A DNA stretch of 64,000 nt from contig JAVMKO010000001.1 of NCBI GenBank assembly GCA_032164245.1, positions 249,931,644-249,995,643 of the forward strand, written 5' to 3'. The notes beneath the pieces were generated by a model, which had not been told where the DNA came from, searched no databases, and worked only from the letters and a program-made list of their open reading frames with translations. Shown piece by piece: positions 8,842 to 20,289 of the stretch; position 1 is the first letter of the stretch; the number at the start of each line of letters is the position of its first letter. The position numbers and the translations under genes are program-made. This DNA comes from Sternotherus odoratus. Its lineage: Eukaryota > Chordata > Testudines > Kinosternidae.

Positions 8842-10299
8842 CAGGGGTCTCAAACTCAAATGACCACGAGGGCCGCATGAGAACTAGTGCACTGGCCCGA
8901 GGGCCGCATCACTGACATGCCCCCCCCCCCCCCTCGCTGCCCCCACCCCCAACTCCACCCCTTCCATGAGGTCCTGCCCCACCTTCTCCTCTGAGCACAC
9001 AGCTCCCTGGTCCCTCCTAGAAAGTGCTAGGCACCGCCAAGAGCTGTTTGGCAAACAAAGCAAGAGCAATATAGCAAGTCCAGAGCTGGAAACACAAGCA
9101 AATCTAATTTAACAAGAAATTACCAGCCTCAGATGATTCAAGATTTTTTTCAAATGTAATATGCTGATAAATCTGACAGACATTTCAGCCCATTTCAGCC
9201 TAATATCAATTATAATTTTATAAAGTCTCCCTCTCCCAAACTGATCCGCATAACCCTGTTCCCCATCCCCACTTACCCTCGTAACCCAACTCCGTGCCCC
9301 ATCCCCAAATCTCCACCCACTCACCCCTATTACCGAGCTCCCTGTTCCTCCAAATCTCCTCCCACTCATGCTTGTAGCCAGCTCCGTGTTCCATTCCCAA
9401 ATCTCCCCCACTCACCCTCATAACCCTGCTCCCCATCCCCAAATCTGCACTCACCCTATAACTCAGCTCCCTGTACCCCATCCTTAAATCTCACCCCAAT
9501 CACCTCCCATAACCCTGTTCTCCATCTCCAAGTGTCGCCCACTCATCCTTGTAACCCAGCGCCCTGTTCCCAAATCTCCCCTCAACCCTGCTCCCCAAAT
9601 CTCCCCCCACCTTCAATACCCTCCCACCCCTAGAGCTGCTCCTCCCTGTCATCCTCCTCCCCCCCCTCCCCCCCCCCGTCTCCTTTCTCTCTCTCCTCCC
9701 CGCCAGCCATTGCCTGAGCCCAGCGCTCGCCGAAGGGGATACCAGTAGTGAGGCATGGCAGGCAGGGGGCGGAGCAGCAAGTTCAGGCAGCTGCAGCCAG
9801 CCAGAGAGCCGTGGCTTGGTGCTCACCTCTGGCTGCTTGCAGGGCAGTCCCACCCACCCGGGGGTGGAGAGGCTTCTCTGCTGCCTGGCTGGGCTGCTGC
9901 TGATCCTCAGCTTCCAGGCACTGCTACTGCGGCTTCAATGAACGAGCTGTGGCGGCGCTTCGTAGGAGCCCTCTGCAGCAGCAGCCAGGAGTGGTAAGCC
10001 AGGCTCCCCGCCGCCCTCCCACCTCCCTCTGCGGGAGGCTTACCGCTCCTGGCCGCTGCTGCAGAGGGCTCCTGCGAAGCACTGCCCCAGCTTGTTCATT
10101 GAGGCCGCAGCAACAGTGCCTGGTAACTGGGGGATTGGCAGCGGCCCAGGCAGGCAGCAGAGAAGCCTCCACTTCTGGCCCCTCCCTCCCACAAACTGCT
10201 ATGGTGAGGGGGAGCGGCGGCGCCAGGAAGCTTGGCAGGCCACAAGGAAGGGCTTCACGGGCTGCATGCGGCCCCCGGGCCGCATGTTTGAGACCCCTG
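8842..10299. mobile_element. hAT-type non-autonomous transposon, 1458 bp
   Basis: Terminal inverted repeats are exact: CAGGGGTCTCAAAC at the left and GTTTGAGACCCCTG at the right. An exact 8-bp target duplication, CTCTAGAG, lies at 8834-8841 and 10300-10307. No transposase frame is present. The interior holds a poly-C run (8920-8933), a degenerate C-rich tandem repeat (about 9230-9610) and an internal inverted repeat (about 9890-10000 against 10035-10140). Confidence 0.92.
9230..9610. repeat. Degenerate C-rich minisatellite, about 50-bp unit
   Basis: About seven imperfect units share the words CCCCATCCCCAAATCT and CTCACCCTCATAACCC. It lies inside the hAT element. Plus-strand composition is strongly C over G. 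Confidence 0.7.
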
Positions 10300-10506
10300 C
10301 TCTAGAGAGAATGGTGATCGATTGTTCTCTACATCCAAGGAGAAGACAAGCAATAATTGGCTTAGTTTGCAGCATGGGTGATTTAAGTTAGATATTAGGA
10401 CAAACTTTCTAACTATAAGGATGTTTAAGCACTGGAACAGTTTAACTTTGGGAATTTATGGAATAGAGATTTTTAAGAATAGATTGGACAAAACTGTCAG
10501 GAATAG

Positions 10507-10601
10507 TTTATTTAGGAGAAAAAGTATTTGTTGGTAACTGGACATAAGAGAAAAGATGCATGCTATGATGGGAAAGAAAAGCTATAGATTTTTCTTTTAT
10601 T
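10507..10601 (+). repeat. Local direct repeat, copy b, inserted in CR1
   Basis: Near copy of 8477-8573. It interrupts CR1 sequence that would otherwise run from CTGTCAGGAATAG to TGGTCTAG. The edges show a short inverted match, GTCAGGAATA and TATTCCTGAC. Confidence 0.8.
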
Positions 10602-10847
10602 CCTGACAAAAGTGTATTTATGGTCTAGTGTATTTAATCCTGCCTCAGCACATGGGGTCATAGAGAAGATTACCTCCTGAGGTTCCTTCCAAGCCTACAT
10701 TTCCATGATTTTATTTAAGACTGGATTCTAAACACAATTGAGGGGAGATGGTGTGTGAAGAATTAGTTCCCTATTCCAAATCACTTTCGGAACATTCCCC
10801 TGACACACTTACGGAGAACTTCTGTGTAAAGGAGAGGAAAACACTAT

Positions 10848-11127
10848 TACTAACCTTCCATAACTTATTTCAAGATACGTTACACATGTCCATTCCAGTT
10901 TTTGTGTGCATATACCCTGCTTACAGTCACCATAAATTTCTCTGTGGTTCCCGTTGGGGTAACTTGAGTGCCCTCTGTTGCCACATGCTGGTGGTGCCAA
11001 TATAAGGGGCCCAACTAATGCCAAGTCCCCTCAGTTCCTTCTTTCCAGAAAACTTAAATGTACAGGGGTAGAAGGGCAAGTCATGGAATGGACATGTGCA
11101 ACATCTCAAAGAACAACTGTTATGGAA
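10848..11127. mobile_element. Short DIRS-like derivative bounded by inverted repeats
   Basis: TAACCTTCCATAAC at about 10852 pairs with GTTATGGAAGGTTA at about 11115, and the pairing extends to ACATGTCCATT and AATGGACATGT, giving about 46-bp imperfect inverted ends. The middle has no open frame. It abuts the next DIRS-like unit directly. Confidence 0.55.
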
Positions 11128-11179
11128 GGTTAAGCCATTTTTTCTTTAAGTGATTGCACATGTACATTCCAATTGTGGT

Positions 11180-11740
11180 GACTCCCAGCCAGTAATATAG
11201 GTGGATGGATTGGAGTTCATATAATGGCCTCATTGAGAGATAGGGCCACTCTGGAAGGATCTGCTGGGGTGTAAGGAATCTTTTACCTCCTCCACCTGTA
11301 TGCCCAGTCTTAAGGCAACCTTCTAACATTTCTTGGAGCCATCTGGGAGAAGCAAAATACACATTGCTGAGACTGCCCCATCGGGGAAGAGGAAGCCAGC
11401 ATAAGATCCTGCTGAGCCAGGTCTTGATAGCCAGTACCAGAGTCTGAAACCTATGCCGCCTGGTGGGTAGATGCTGCACATCTATTCAGTGGCCTCAGAA
11501 AGGAGTGCCTGGAATATGAGGGAAAGCCCCACCGATTCCACAAAGGCCGCTGGACAGGTGTAGGCCTTGAGTGACCACCCTGACCAACCACTTTATGGTA
11601 CTCCAATGGTAGGATAATGATGTCCTGAGAAAGGGTGGTTCCAAGAGTATGTGTAGTAGGACCCAATCTCCAATTGGGAGGAAAACTACTCTTCTTCTGC
11701 TGACTATGGCGGTGCAGTTCCAGACAATGCTGGTGACCAA
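11180..11740 (-). pseudogene. Decayed gag-like remnant of DIRS element
   Basis: On the minus strand, pieces in different frames read like the gag of the DIRS family, for example SRVALSLNEAI, which corresponds to ARVAVPFINTI in the intact copy at 2-1828. Several frameshifts and stops separate the pieces. No function expected. Confidence 0.45.
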
Positions 11741-11841
11741 TGCAGAGGTGAGCAGAGTGGTGAGTATTGCAAGGTTTTCCCTTTGACTGTACCAAAGGGA
11801 GAGCCATCAGAAGTGCACTTTTAATGAAATAAAAAATACTC

Positions 11842-11962
11842 TGGACCCTCGCTAGAATGCGTGTCTATATAACGCGAATTCTGATAGAACATGGTCATTA
11901 ATTTTCATTGTAACACGGGACTTGGCATGGATCCCAAATCCTGTGTCCTAGCGAGGGCGCTG
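11842..11962. mobile_element. Small MITE, possibly Tigger/mariner type
   Basis: GGACCCTCGCTAG at the left pairs with CTAGCGAGGGCGC at the right. About 120 bp, inside the deleted DIRS element. The TA target duplication is not clear. Confidence 0.5.
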
Positions 11963-12572
11963 TGTACTTGGAATTGTGTGATCATGGGAGACTAGTTTCC
12001 CAGAGATAGATTGGAGGACAAGTGCTACTAAAATTGGTAGGGCCCAGATTTTCCTGGATAACAGATTTCTTCACCGAATAGTCACCAAGAACCAACAAGA
12101 AGTGAGGTCATTGTAGATTTAGCATTGGTGAGTAGTGAGGACCTCACAGAAGAATTGGTTGTATAACCTTGGTTTGAGCGATCATGAGCAAATTCAGTTT
12201 CTTTAAAAAAATTGATCTGCAACTAGGAGTCCTTGATTTCAAAAGGGAAAATTAAAAAATTAAGGGAATTAGTTAGGGAAGAGGAATTAGGGGAATTAGT
12301 TCCAGGAAGCTGCATATCTTCCAAGTGGAAGACCAGGAATGAACATGTGCAAACACTCAAAGAAGAAATTAGGTTCCTTAGAATACTAAACCGGGCATCA
12401 GCTGGACTTTGCAGCTTTGGCTATTTGACTATCTAAAATTGGTCTGAAGTATTTTTCCTGAGGAGACCTGGTACTCATATGCCACAGTAATGAGTATGTT
12501 TTTAAAAACTGGTTACACAACACAGCTCATTACAGAAACGTTATACATAAACAGTTAAATTATTATAATTAC

Positions 12573-12656
12573 CTTCCTCCGTTGTTCTGCCTTCATTTCC
12601 TGTAGTCTTCTGTTTTCATCCTCCTGGAGGCTTTGCTTATAAGTGTGGCTTCTAGA
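12573..12656 (-). CDS. EPSTI1: EPSTI1 exon 8
   Basis: 84 nt, 28 whole codons, between acceptor TGTGCAATAG and donor GTAATT. It encodes SRSHTYKQSL then QEDENRRLQE then MKAEQRRK. This corresponds to the second coiled-coil repeat of mammalian EPSTI1. The in-frame TAG of the acceptor shows that the exon cannot extend further upstream in this frame. It joins exon 9 in phase 0. Same length and phases as exon 5, with a similar ending (LQEMKAEQRRK against LMKKMIQREK). Confidence 0.9.
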
Positions 12657-13097
12657 CTATTGCACAGCAGAACATTAAAAACAATGTATTGACAGAAGAT
12701 CCTACTCTCAATCTTTATAGAATCAATTAACATAAAACTAGTTGAAGACATTTTTGATCACTGAAGGAGACATTCATCTAAGTTTAAAAAACAGAAATGA
12801 GGCTCTTTTGTGGAAAAACAAAAAACACCACCATTTCGAAGTTGGTTTATATACCTTTTGTAATACAGTTGCTAGGGTGGTTTGTTCTCCAGAGAGATCC
12901 TGCCTGCAATGTTCTGTGGGTCAGACACCTCTGGGGGATTTATTTGAATGGGAGAAGTCTATGAACTAGATCTGAAATCATTATCAAGTGGCCTGATTCT
13001 GCCACCCTTACTTATGAGGCTCACAGTGCATGTTCTCTTGTCATTTGCAGTTACTGGGGGATTACTACTCTTACCTTGAGCAGGGACTGTGCCTTCT

Positions 13098-13098
<1 letters not shown>

Positions 13099-13133
<35 letters not shown>
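13099..13133. repeat. Compound microsatellite (GT)n(AT)n
   Basis: Six GT units are followed by about 11 TA units. Confidence 0.95.
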
Positions 13134-13135
<2 letters not shown>

Positions 13136-13159
13136 CATTATTAATATTAAAACTAACTT

Positions 13160-13690
13160 AGTTTAGTACAAAAAGCGATGGTGGCCATCATACAACTTGA
13201 ATTTAACAAAGGCTTTGATATAATTCTACACAAGAGTCTCAAAGGAATTTGATAAATGTGAATCAAATGAAGCCACTGAATGATGGGTACATAGTTTGCT
13301 ATAAAGACTGAATGGAGACAGCAATTATTAATGGTTCAGTCGTGAGCTGGAGGAGCTGTTAGATGTGTCCAGGGAGATTCATTCTGGGTAAAATATTATT
13401 TATTACTTTCAGTAATGACTTGAGCGGTTGTGTGGATAATATATTAATCAAGTTGGAGGACAATAAAAATCTAGATGGGATTGTTAACACTTCGGAAGAT
13501 TGGATTAAAACTGATTATGATCTTGATTAAATGGGGGTGGGGGAGAAGAGAAGCCACCAATAAAAGTGGAGAGTCCCGAAAAAGAAACTGAATTTGTCTA
13601 CTTCCAGTAGAAAGGGATAAATATATACAAATATCACTGGGTGCACTAGATAGCACCACAGAAAGGATCTGGGGAATTTAAACTGTTTTC
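13160..13690 (+). pseudogene. CR1/L3-like LINE reverse-transcriptase remnant
   Basis: The order of words AACAAAGGCTTTGATATAAT, GATGGGTACATAG, AATGGTTCAGTCGTGAGCTG and GGATCTGGGG follows the CR1 reverse transcriptase coding region. EFNKGFDII corresponds to the usual FxKAFDxV motif. Many stops. Confidence 0.6.
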
Positions 13691-14269
13691 ACAAGAACTG
13701 TATGTCCTTTTCTAGTACATGCAACCAATGAGAATCTTAACTTAATGCTAAAAATTAGAATTTAGAGTGACAAATTTTACCTAACCCTTTTCCCAGCAAA
13801 AAGATACAAACTCGGCAACATGGAAACATTTGTATCAGTTCTGCTGAATTGTTTATGTAACAAAAATTCCAAAATTCCAATCAAAATGTTCTGATTCTAA
13901 AGGACTTATTCTAAAAGAATGTTAACCAGTCAAATTTTTTTTTAAAAAAAATCATATTGAACAAAACATTTAATTTGGTCAAAAATTAATATTTTTCATA
14001 TTTGGAATGGCTAGTGAACTGAAAGTCAGTTTTTTTGTCCATTTGTATTAAATGCATCTTTAACAGATCTCTTATTTTACAAGTTAAACAAACCAAAAAA
14101 AGGTGGTCACAATTTTCTAAAGGTTAAACACAGTCTAGCTCAAAACAGCACATCAAACTAGCACAATTCAAGTATAATATTTCCCCTTTCCTATTACCTC
14201 TTCGTGCTCAAGTGGTTTTATACCAAGTGGTACTCCATGCCCTGGTCTTCGCTGGAGGCATGTGCGTGG

Positions 14270-14600
14270 GTCAACCTAAAATATGCAACTTCAGCTACGA
14301 GAATAGTGTAGCTAAAGTAAACGTATTTAGATCATCGTACCGCGATGACTTCACAGAGTTGAGTCACCTGCTGCTACTCCTGTCAACTCCACCTGCACTT
14401 CTCGTAGTGGTGGAGTACCGAAGTCAATGGGAGAATACTCGGGGATCAATTTATCATGTCTAGACTAGACATGATAAAATCGACTCCCAAAAGATCGCTA
14501 TCTGCCAATCCGGTGGGTAGGGTAGACATACCCCATTGCTTATATGTTAGAGCTCCCTTAAATGGGGCACAAGAGGTGTTAGTTTACCTGTCTAGTGGTT
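14270..14600. mobile_element. Decayed MITE with nested palindromes
   Basis: Shares words with 20780-21005 (GCAACTTCAGCTACG against its reverse complement, and GTCAACTCC). It contains a perfect 29-bp odd palindrome at 14450-14478: TTTATCATGTCTAG, one base, CTAGACATGATAAA. Confidence 0.5.
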
Positions 14601-15345
14601 CCACTAGCCTTAGCAGACCTTTTACAAATACAAGGCCATAGAGTGATATGAGCAAAAAGTGACATGCTATACCAGCTTGTGTTAATAAGAGTATCACATA
14701 TACACAAGCAGCAAGGTAACATCATCTTTACTTGGGCACTGATTAAGCCAGAGTTGAGGGGCAATAGACATTTCTCACAATGTTTTTTTAAAACCCACAA
14801 ATTGCAGAGAGAACCAGACATAAAATGGATTGCAATAAGGCATAAAACTGAAATAGCTTCAGAGTGAGGAGCTCCAGCTGTGGATCTGCACCTACTCCAC
14901 CTCTCCCTAGCCCAGGGCCATCACACTAAGGTTTCTGACATCAGGACCAGCCCTGGGGATGTTTTCAGCTTGCGTACATCCCACTGAAATTTGTAGGACT
15001 AGCTCTGCCTCAGATAAATCCACTAGGCCCAGGTCTCACTGCTCAGCACTCATGTGGTGACAGGTGGGGAGGCAAGCATGGCTTTACATCATCTTTCTGC
15101 CTCTCAGTCTGACATTTCAGTGGCCTGCTTGGTCCCTAATGCAAGTTACAGCAGCCCTGAGGGTGGCCCGCTATGGGATGCTGCATCAGCTGAAAACAGC
15201 CAGAACATATTCTACTCCAGCCACGCCCCTCCCTTTACCTGCAATAAGGTATCAGATTAGTTCAGAAATGAGACAACCCACCCAAGTTAGTTTTGGAAAA
15301 AAAATTCTAGAAGATACTGGAGAGTAGACTTTACTCCTATGGCTT

Positions 15346-15531
15346 GATTTTTAAAATAACCCCGCACCCAGCAGCTTCCATTTATGCATCTAAAAATTAA
15401 ATAGCCAGGTTTTCAAAAGGGCTTAGCAACCAGAAGATTTAGTTGCACTCAACGGGAACTGCTGGGTGCCGACCCTAAAGTGTGCAACTTTTTAGGAGGT
15501 ACTGAGCATTTGGGAAAATCTGGCTCTTGAA
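15346..15531. mobile_element. Ancient palindromic MITE
   Basis: CACCCAGCAGCTTCCAT pairs with AACGGGAACTGCTGGGTG. This wording is common in turtle and bird genomes. Confidence 0.45.
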
Positions 15532-17544
15532 TTATCAGGAAAGGATTTATGAATAATGAAAGCAGTCCGCACAACGTAGGGGAAGGGTCTGTGAGGCTGT
15601 AGCCATCTTTCCAAGCTAAACGATTCCATGATATGCACTGCATGGAGTCTGTGCAGTATGTTAAACTAAATGAAATGCTAACATTGTACTGTTGGTAGAA
15701 CGTTTCATATTCTATAGTAGGACTTACCCATGCTGTAGATTCTGGGCTAGGATTAGCCCTTTGACAGGAGTTTCTTTTTGGCAAACCCAAGTCCAATCTG
15801 TCCAATAGTTCAGTGGTTTTGCTACAGAGAAACCCAAACAGAATTGTTCGTGCTTTCTTGAAATATAAACAGTCATAATTGCACCCCTAGATTCTAACCT
15901 AGATTTACCGTGCTTTTCTGTTATTGCACCATAGCTGCAACAAAAGGTTTGAGAACTAGATAGAATGAAGTGTAACATCAGAAACAGAAGTGATATGGTG
16001 GAGAAGGCATTTGTTGGGAGGAATTTGTTTGAAAGAGAAAAAAGGAGCTATTTCTGTGTTGAAGGGGCCTCTCTACCATTTTCAATCTTATTCGGATACA
16101 CATTCTATCAGATTTCACCATCAGCCGCATATAATTGCTTACCTGAATCCTTTGTTCTAAACCCTCCCACCAGCATCTTAAATGACATTATTTTAAAGTA
16201 TTTTTCTTCATGCTTAGTACAATACACCCTTACATCAGATTATTTCATCTCTCTACTGGGTTAAATAAAATCCAATTTATTAGAAGAGTTATTTTGTTCT
16301 TGAATTGAAATAAAGATGTATGGCATCACTGTCTCTGTAGATAGGTCCACTGGTCAAATGGATGAATTTATCAACACACAGACCCCAGACCTGATTTTCA
16401 AAAAAGAAGCATCCATGTAACTGTGTGCCTAATTTCATTCCATTAAGCAAATGGGTGATTCACATGCTCGGTCAGGGTAGCCATGCACAGGCAATATAAA
16501 AATGAAGCCAGATTTTTCCAAGTAAAGATTTTCATGCAGAAATTTCCTGATGTCCACCACAAATTGTCTGGCATACCTGTTATTCAAGTCTCTGCATGCA
16601 GGTGAGATTGGGTAGTGAAAACGTGTGAGATAGTTTGCGGAGATCTGTTGAATTTAACCTTGTGCTGCACTATGATTTTTTCATAGCTGTGCCTAGACAC
16701 ATTCATAAGAACATTTTTTTAAACACCTGAACAGATATGGATTTGGGATACACTGTGGCAGATTATAGTTTCATAAAGAAATATATGACAACTTACAGTA
16801 CAGCCTGCTCTCATAGGTTTTACAGTGCTTACAAGGAGACCTATGCAAAAGAAGCCCTTCCTCCCCAACACAAAATTTGGAGAGAATATGCACTTCTTAG
16901 CTTAACTAAGCATAGAAATGTATATGAAAACTCCACTGGCATCTGTACATTTTCAGGCTTCTGGGTTGAAAAACAAAGTGGTACAACATTTTATAATGTT
17001 GTATACCATCTGCGCCCAAACGCAACAGACTAGAAATAGTGTAGCTAAGAGACACCTGCAGCATTTTGTGGCTGGTTGCATATGGATTCTGGCAGCTGCA
17101 TACCACTCAGCCACTTTGTTTCTTGAAGACTGGGCCATTTAATGTTTTTTTTTTAAAAAAAAAAACAAACCCCAAAGAATAGTGCTTATTACTGAGTCCT
17201 GCGAATGATAAACTGCACCAGTCACAGCAGTAAGGTCAGGATGTTGCAGTATGTTAGTCTGATTCTTCCCTCTGCCTCCCCCGCCCCTAGATTTGTTTTT
17301 CCATCTTTAAACACTGCTGCATTCTTTATATTACTCTGAAGAGCACACTAGCTTATTTTGACACCATGTTGAATTACTGGTGTAATCACTTCAAACCCAA
17401 GGTGTGCTTCAATGTAGTCAAGATGATCTTAATGCAATAAAGGGAAGAGAGAACCTGGAGAGGCCAAGCAGCATTCAAATAGCAGTTTTGTTTTTTCCAT
17501 ACTGGTGGTTTCCTAATTTTATTAGTCACCAAAGTCGTGAGCTG

Positions 17545-17650
17545 AGCTCTCTACTGGTGTAGCTCTTTAAGAGGGAAAGAGTGTAAGGTCAATATATATA
17601 TATTGACCTTACACTCTTTCCCTCTTAAAGATCTACACCAGTAGAGAGCT
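17545..17650. repeat. 106-bp near-perfect palindrome
   Basis: Two arms of about 53 nt meet at an AT centre (AATATATATATATT near 17591-17604). Only one mismatch was seen, GTAGCTCTTT against the complement of AAAGATCTAC. The ends are AGCTCTCTACTGG and CCAGTAGAGAGCT. Confidence 0.93.
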
Positions 17651-17689
17651 GGTGTACACATACACACACATACACTATCTTAACAAACC

Positions 17690-18190
17690 AAATCTGTGAT
17701 GTTATCTGATTAAATAGGACCATGTAGATCATTGTTGCTACCACTATTATATAAAATATATAAACCTTTAGATTTTAAGATACTAAAGGATTGGCAACAG
17801 CATGATCGTTAGGTAAGATCTGAGTTGTATATTGGCCTGGGTACGTACATAGGCGTGTGCACAAGGTGTGCGGGTGTGCCCAGGCACACCCTAATGTCTC
17901 AAAAATAAGTGGCTTTCAATGCAGAGTGGGGAGTCTTTAAAAAAATTTCCCTGGGTGCACACCCTAATGAAATGTGCTGTGCACGCCTATGGGTATGTGG
18001 CTAGTCCTTTGGGATCAGAAGAACATTTTATTTGATGAAACTGGTTTTAAATAACCACTCATCTTTAAGTATAGTGGTTTTGGTGGTGATACAAGGACTG
18101 GAATGCCTAGAGGAAACTGCTTTTCTGATTTCTGGTTAGTCAGTGTGATGAAACAGGAGTTTACCAAACCAGCAACAAAAGTATAGCAGC
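17690..18190 (+). mobile_element. LTR-like repeat, family shared with 59125-60173
   Basis: Words such as CCTTTAGATTTTA, TAAAGGA, GGTAAGATCT, TATATTGG and CCTTTGGGATC follow the same order on the minus strand of 59125-60173. A 144-bp MITE interrupts this copy. The ends are not defined. Confidence 0.55.
17848..17991. mobile_element. hAT-type MITE, 144 bp
   Basis: It starts CATAGGCGTGTGCAC and ends GTGCACGCCTATG. Flanks GGTACGTA and GGTATGTG agree at 6 of 8 bases, a decayed target duplication. The related LTR copy at 59125-60173 lacks this segment, which supports an insertion. Confidence 0.8.
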
Positions 18191-20100
18191 TTATGGGAGA
18201 ATAACCACCAGTTTGGGGGCGGGGGGGGGGGGGGGGAAGTGTCTGCCCTATTTCTCAGCAGTTTGTCCTTCATTTAGTATTATCAATTGAGACCTATGGA
18301 GGCATGGTGACAACTAAACCAAAAAAAATAAAATCCTCACAAAATTCTTGTATCAGTAACAAGCAACACTGTTATTCGATGTAAGGGGATTTCATAGACA
18401 GCAAGAGTGAATTTGATTTACAAAATTTGATTACTTCATTTTTACTTCTCAAACTAGGAGGAATGCCAAAGCTTATCTGATTAACCCCCCTTAATATTTA
18501 TAATCAAGTTTACTTTCAAGGTCCCATGACTTACAGAACACTGCATGTTGCGGTGTTGCAGATACCGCACGAAGGGTGAGTTGGTTTTTAAAAACTGTTT
18601 CCACTGGAATAGTTTCAAAATTCCTAGAAATGCTTATTGGTTTCAGTCTTTGAAAAGTTTATTTCTACAAAATCTAATAAGTGCTGGTCCCAAGAGTGTC
18701 TCTTTGGGTGCAGTGAGGGAGCGGATGTCAGCTGAAGGAGATTATGTGAAGAGTTCATAGTAAATAGATACAAAAGGAAACCATTCTTTGGAGGCTCTTA
18801 AAGGTGGGGGGAAACCAAAATTAACCAAAAAAACCCCCATTAGTACAACAATAGAGTTGAGATTTCAAGTCACACAAATGCCATGGCAACTCCAACTGCG
18901 TCACAATAACCTTAGCTGTACGTCTATTACCATGGGATCCTATCCTATATGTAGTTATGCTAAACAATACACAGGAACCCCAGGTGTACAGAGACCTGAA
19001 TGGGACCTCCCTTTTCCATAGTTCAGCAGCTCAGGAGGCATTAATCTCCCTGCAGAAATGGCACAGAGCCAGCTTCCCACGCATGCAGCCATTACAGTGG
19101 TGGCAGTCCCAGAGCTCCCGCTGAGATGGTACGCTTCCATATTAGTAGCTTCTAACCCAAGGCTGTGGCTTTAAGCCACAGGCCAGGTCACAATCCTCAG
19201 CATAAAAGGGAAAAGAAAAGAAAATACCTTTTAAAAGAAAACTTATTTTGAAGCAGCTCAGCTGTGTAAGTGTTAGAAAGAAATTCAGGATCACATGCAG
19301 CAACACAGAATTCTGTGCAACTGTAACTCAAGTCCCAGAGGTGCAATGCCTTTGTATTTGTACAATGTCTGCTATCATATTACCCAGTGCTGTGTGCTCA
19401 AAATGGAAGTTCCTACTGCAAGACACAATTAAAAGCATGCATACTTGCTGCAGGCTCTGTCACATTCCTCATCTTCAAACTGTAGAGAGTAATTTTAAAT
19501 ATCATTCTACGTAATTTTTAAAAAACTAATAAAACCCCCTACATTTCTCACCAGAAGAAGGATTACAGAAAGCAGTGTAATAAAGTACATTGAATTTTCA
19601 GCATACTATTGGTACTCCCAACAAAATCATTATCTACAAGAGATTTAGTCCCCAGTCCTACAACTGGATCAATATTGGCAGACCTCTAAATTCTGATCTG
19701 ACTGCAGCATCACCTAAAATTCCTAGTCATCGCTGTAAAGGAATGTTAAACTGTACTATACTGTTCAGCAACTGGGTGGTAGTGTGTAAAAATACTTTAT
19801 CTAAGCTAACCTCAGCCATATGTTGCAGAACATTAAAGGATCTTATGATAAACATATGTGGTGTGTATAAGCAAGCTCTGTAGCCAGTCCATATCTGATG
19901 CAGAAGCACATGACTAAGAACAGAAACAAAGGGAAAATAGCAACAATGCAGAGATAGAGATATAGGATCTTATCAACATTCCACTTTTCAGTGTTCTAGA
20001 CAACTTAAACTTTGACAAACTCCTGAATGGACAGACTGGAAACGTTATTTTGCAAGAATCTTCATTGCTACCAAGCTTTCACAAAGAAACTGGAAATATA

Positions 20101-20289
20101 CAAAAAGTATTGAAGCATAAGCTTTTGTGGGCTAATATCCACTTCATCAGATGCATGCATCCGACTAAATGGGTATTAGCCCATGAAAGTTTATGCTTCA
20201 AAACTTTATAGTTATAGTTAGTCTTTAAGGTGCCACAGGACTCTTTGTAACTTCTGCAATTCCAGACTAACATGGCTACCTCTCTGATT
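20101..20289. repeat. Foldback element, copy 2
   Basis: Same family as 2330-2552. The centre GATGCATGCATC lies near 20150-20161. The right side extends to the family end CTAACATGGCTACCTCTCTG, while the left arm is truncated. An exact 11-bp flanking repeat, CTGGAAATATA, lies at 20090-20100 and 20290-20300. Confidence 0.85.

Larger units (their letters stand above)
8740..10720 (+). mobile_element. CR1 LINE 3' region split by a hAT element and a short insert
   Basis: CR1 sequence is seen at about 8740-8841, resumes at 10308-10506 and ends at about 10607-10720 with ACCTCCTGAGGTTCCTTCC and CCATGATTTTA. The first gap is the hAT element 8842-10299 and the second is the 95-bp segment 10507-10601. 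Joining the outer pieces gives the usual CR1 order. Confidence 0.8.
11128..12376 (-). mobile_element. Internally deleted DIRS-like element
   Basis: The left end TTTAAGTGATTGCACATGTA and the right end GAACATGTGCAAACACTCAA are imperfect inverted repeats, and both match the terminal motif of the element at 1-2172. The inside holds a decayed gag-like region and an unrelated 120-bp MITE. Confidence 0.6.
6014..12572 (-). other. EPSTI1: EPSTI1 intron 8
   Basis: 6.56 kb. Repeats occupy 6270-7030 (LTR-like), 8477-8573, 8740-10720 (CR1 with a hAT insert) and 10848-12376 (DIRS derivatives). About 7040-8470 is AT-rich and shows nothing recognisable. Confidence 0.8.

Noticed and set aside
9109..9853. Minus-strand frames of 87-117 codons
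   Set aside because: They come from the C-rich minisatellite inside the hAT element.
16150..16180. Candidate minus-strand donor GGATTCAG/GTAAGC as exon 7
   Set aside because: The translation upstream does not resemble EPSTI1.
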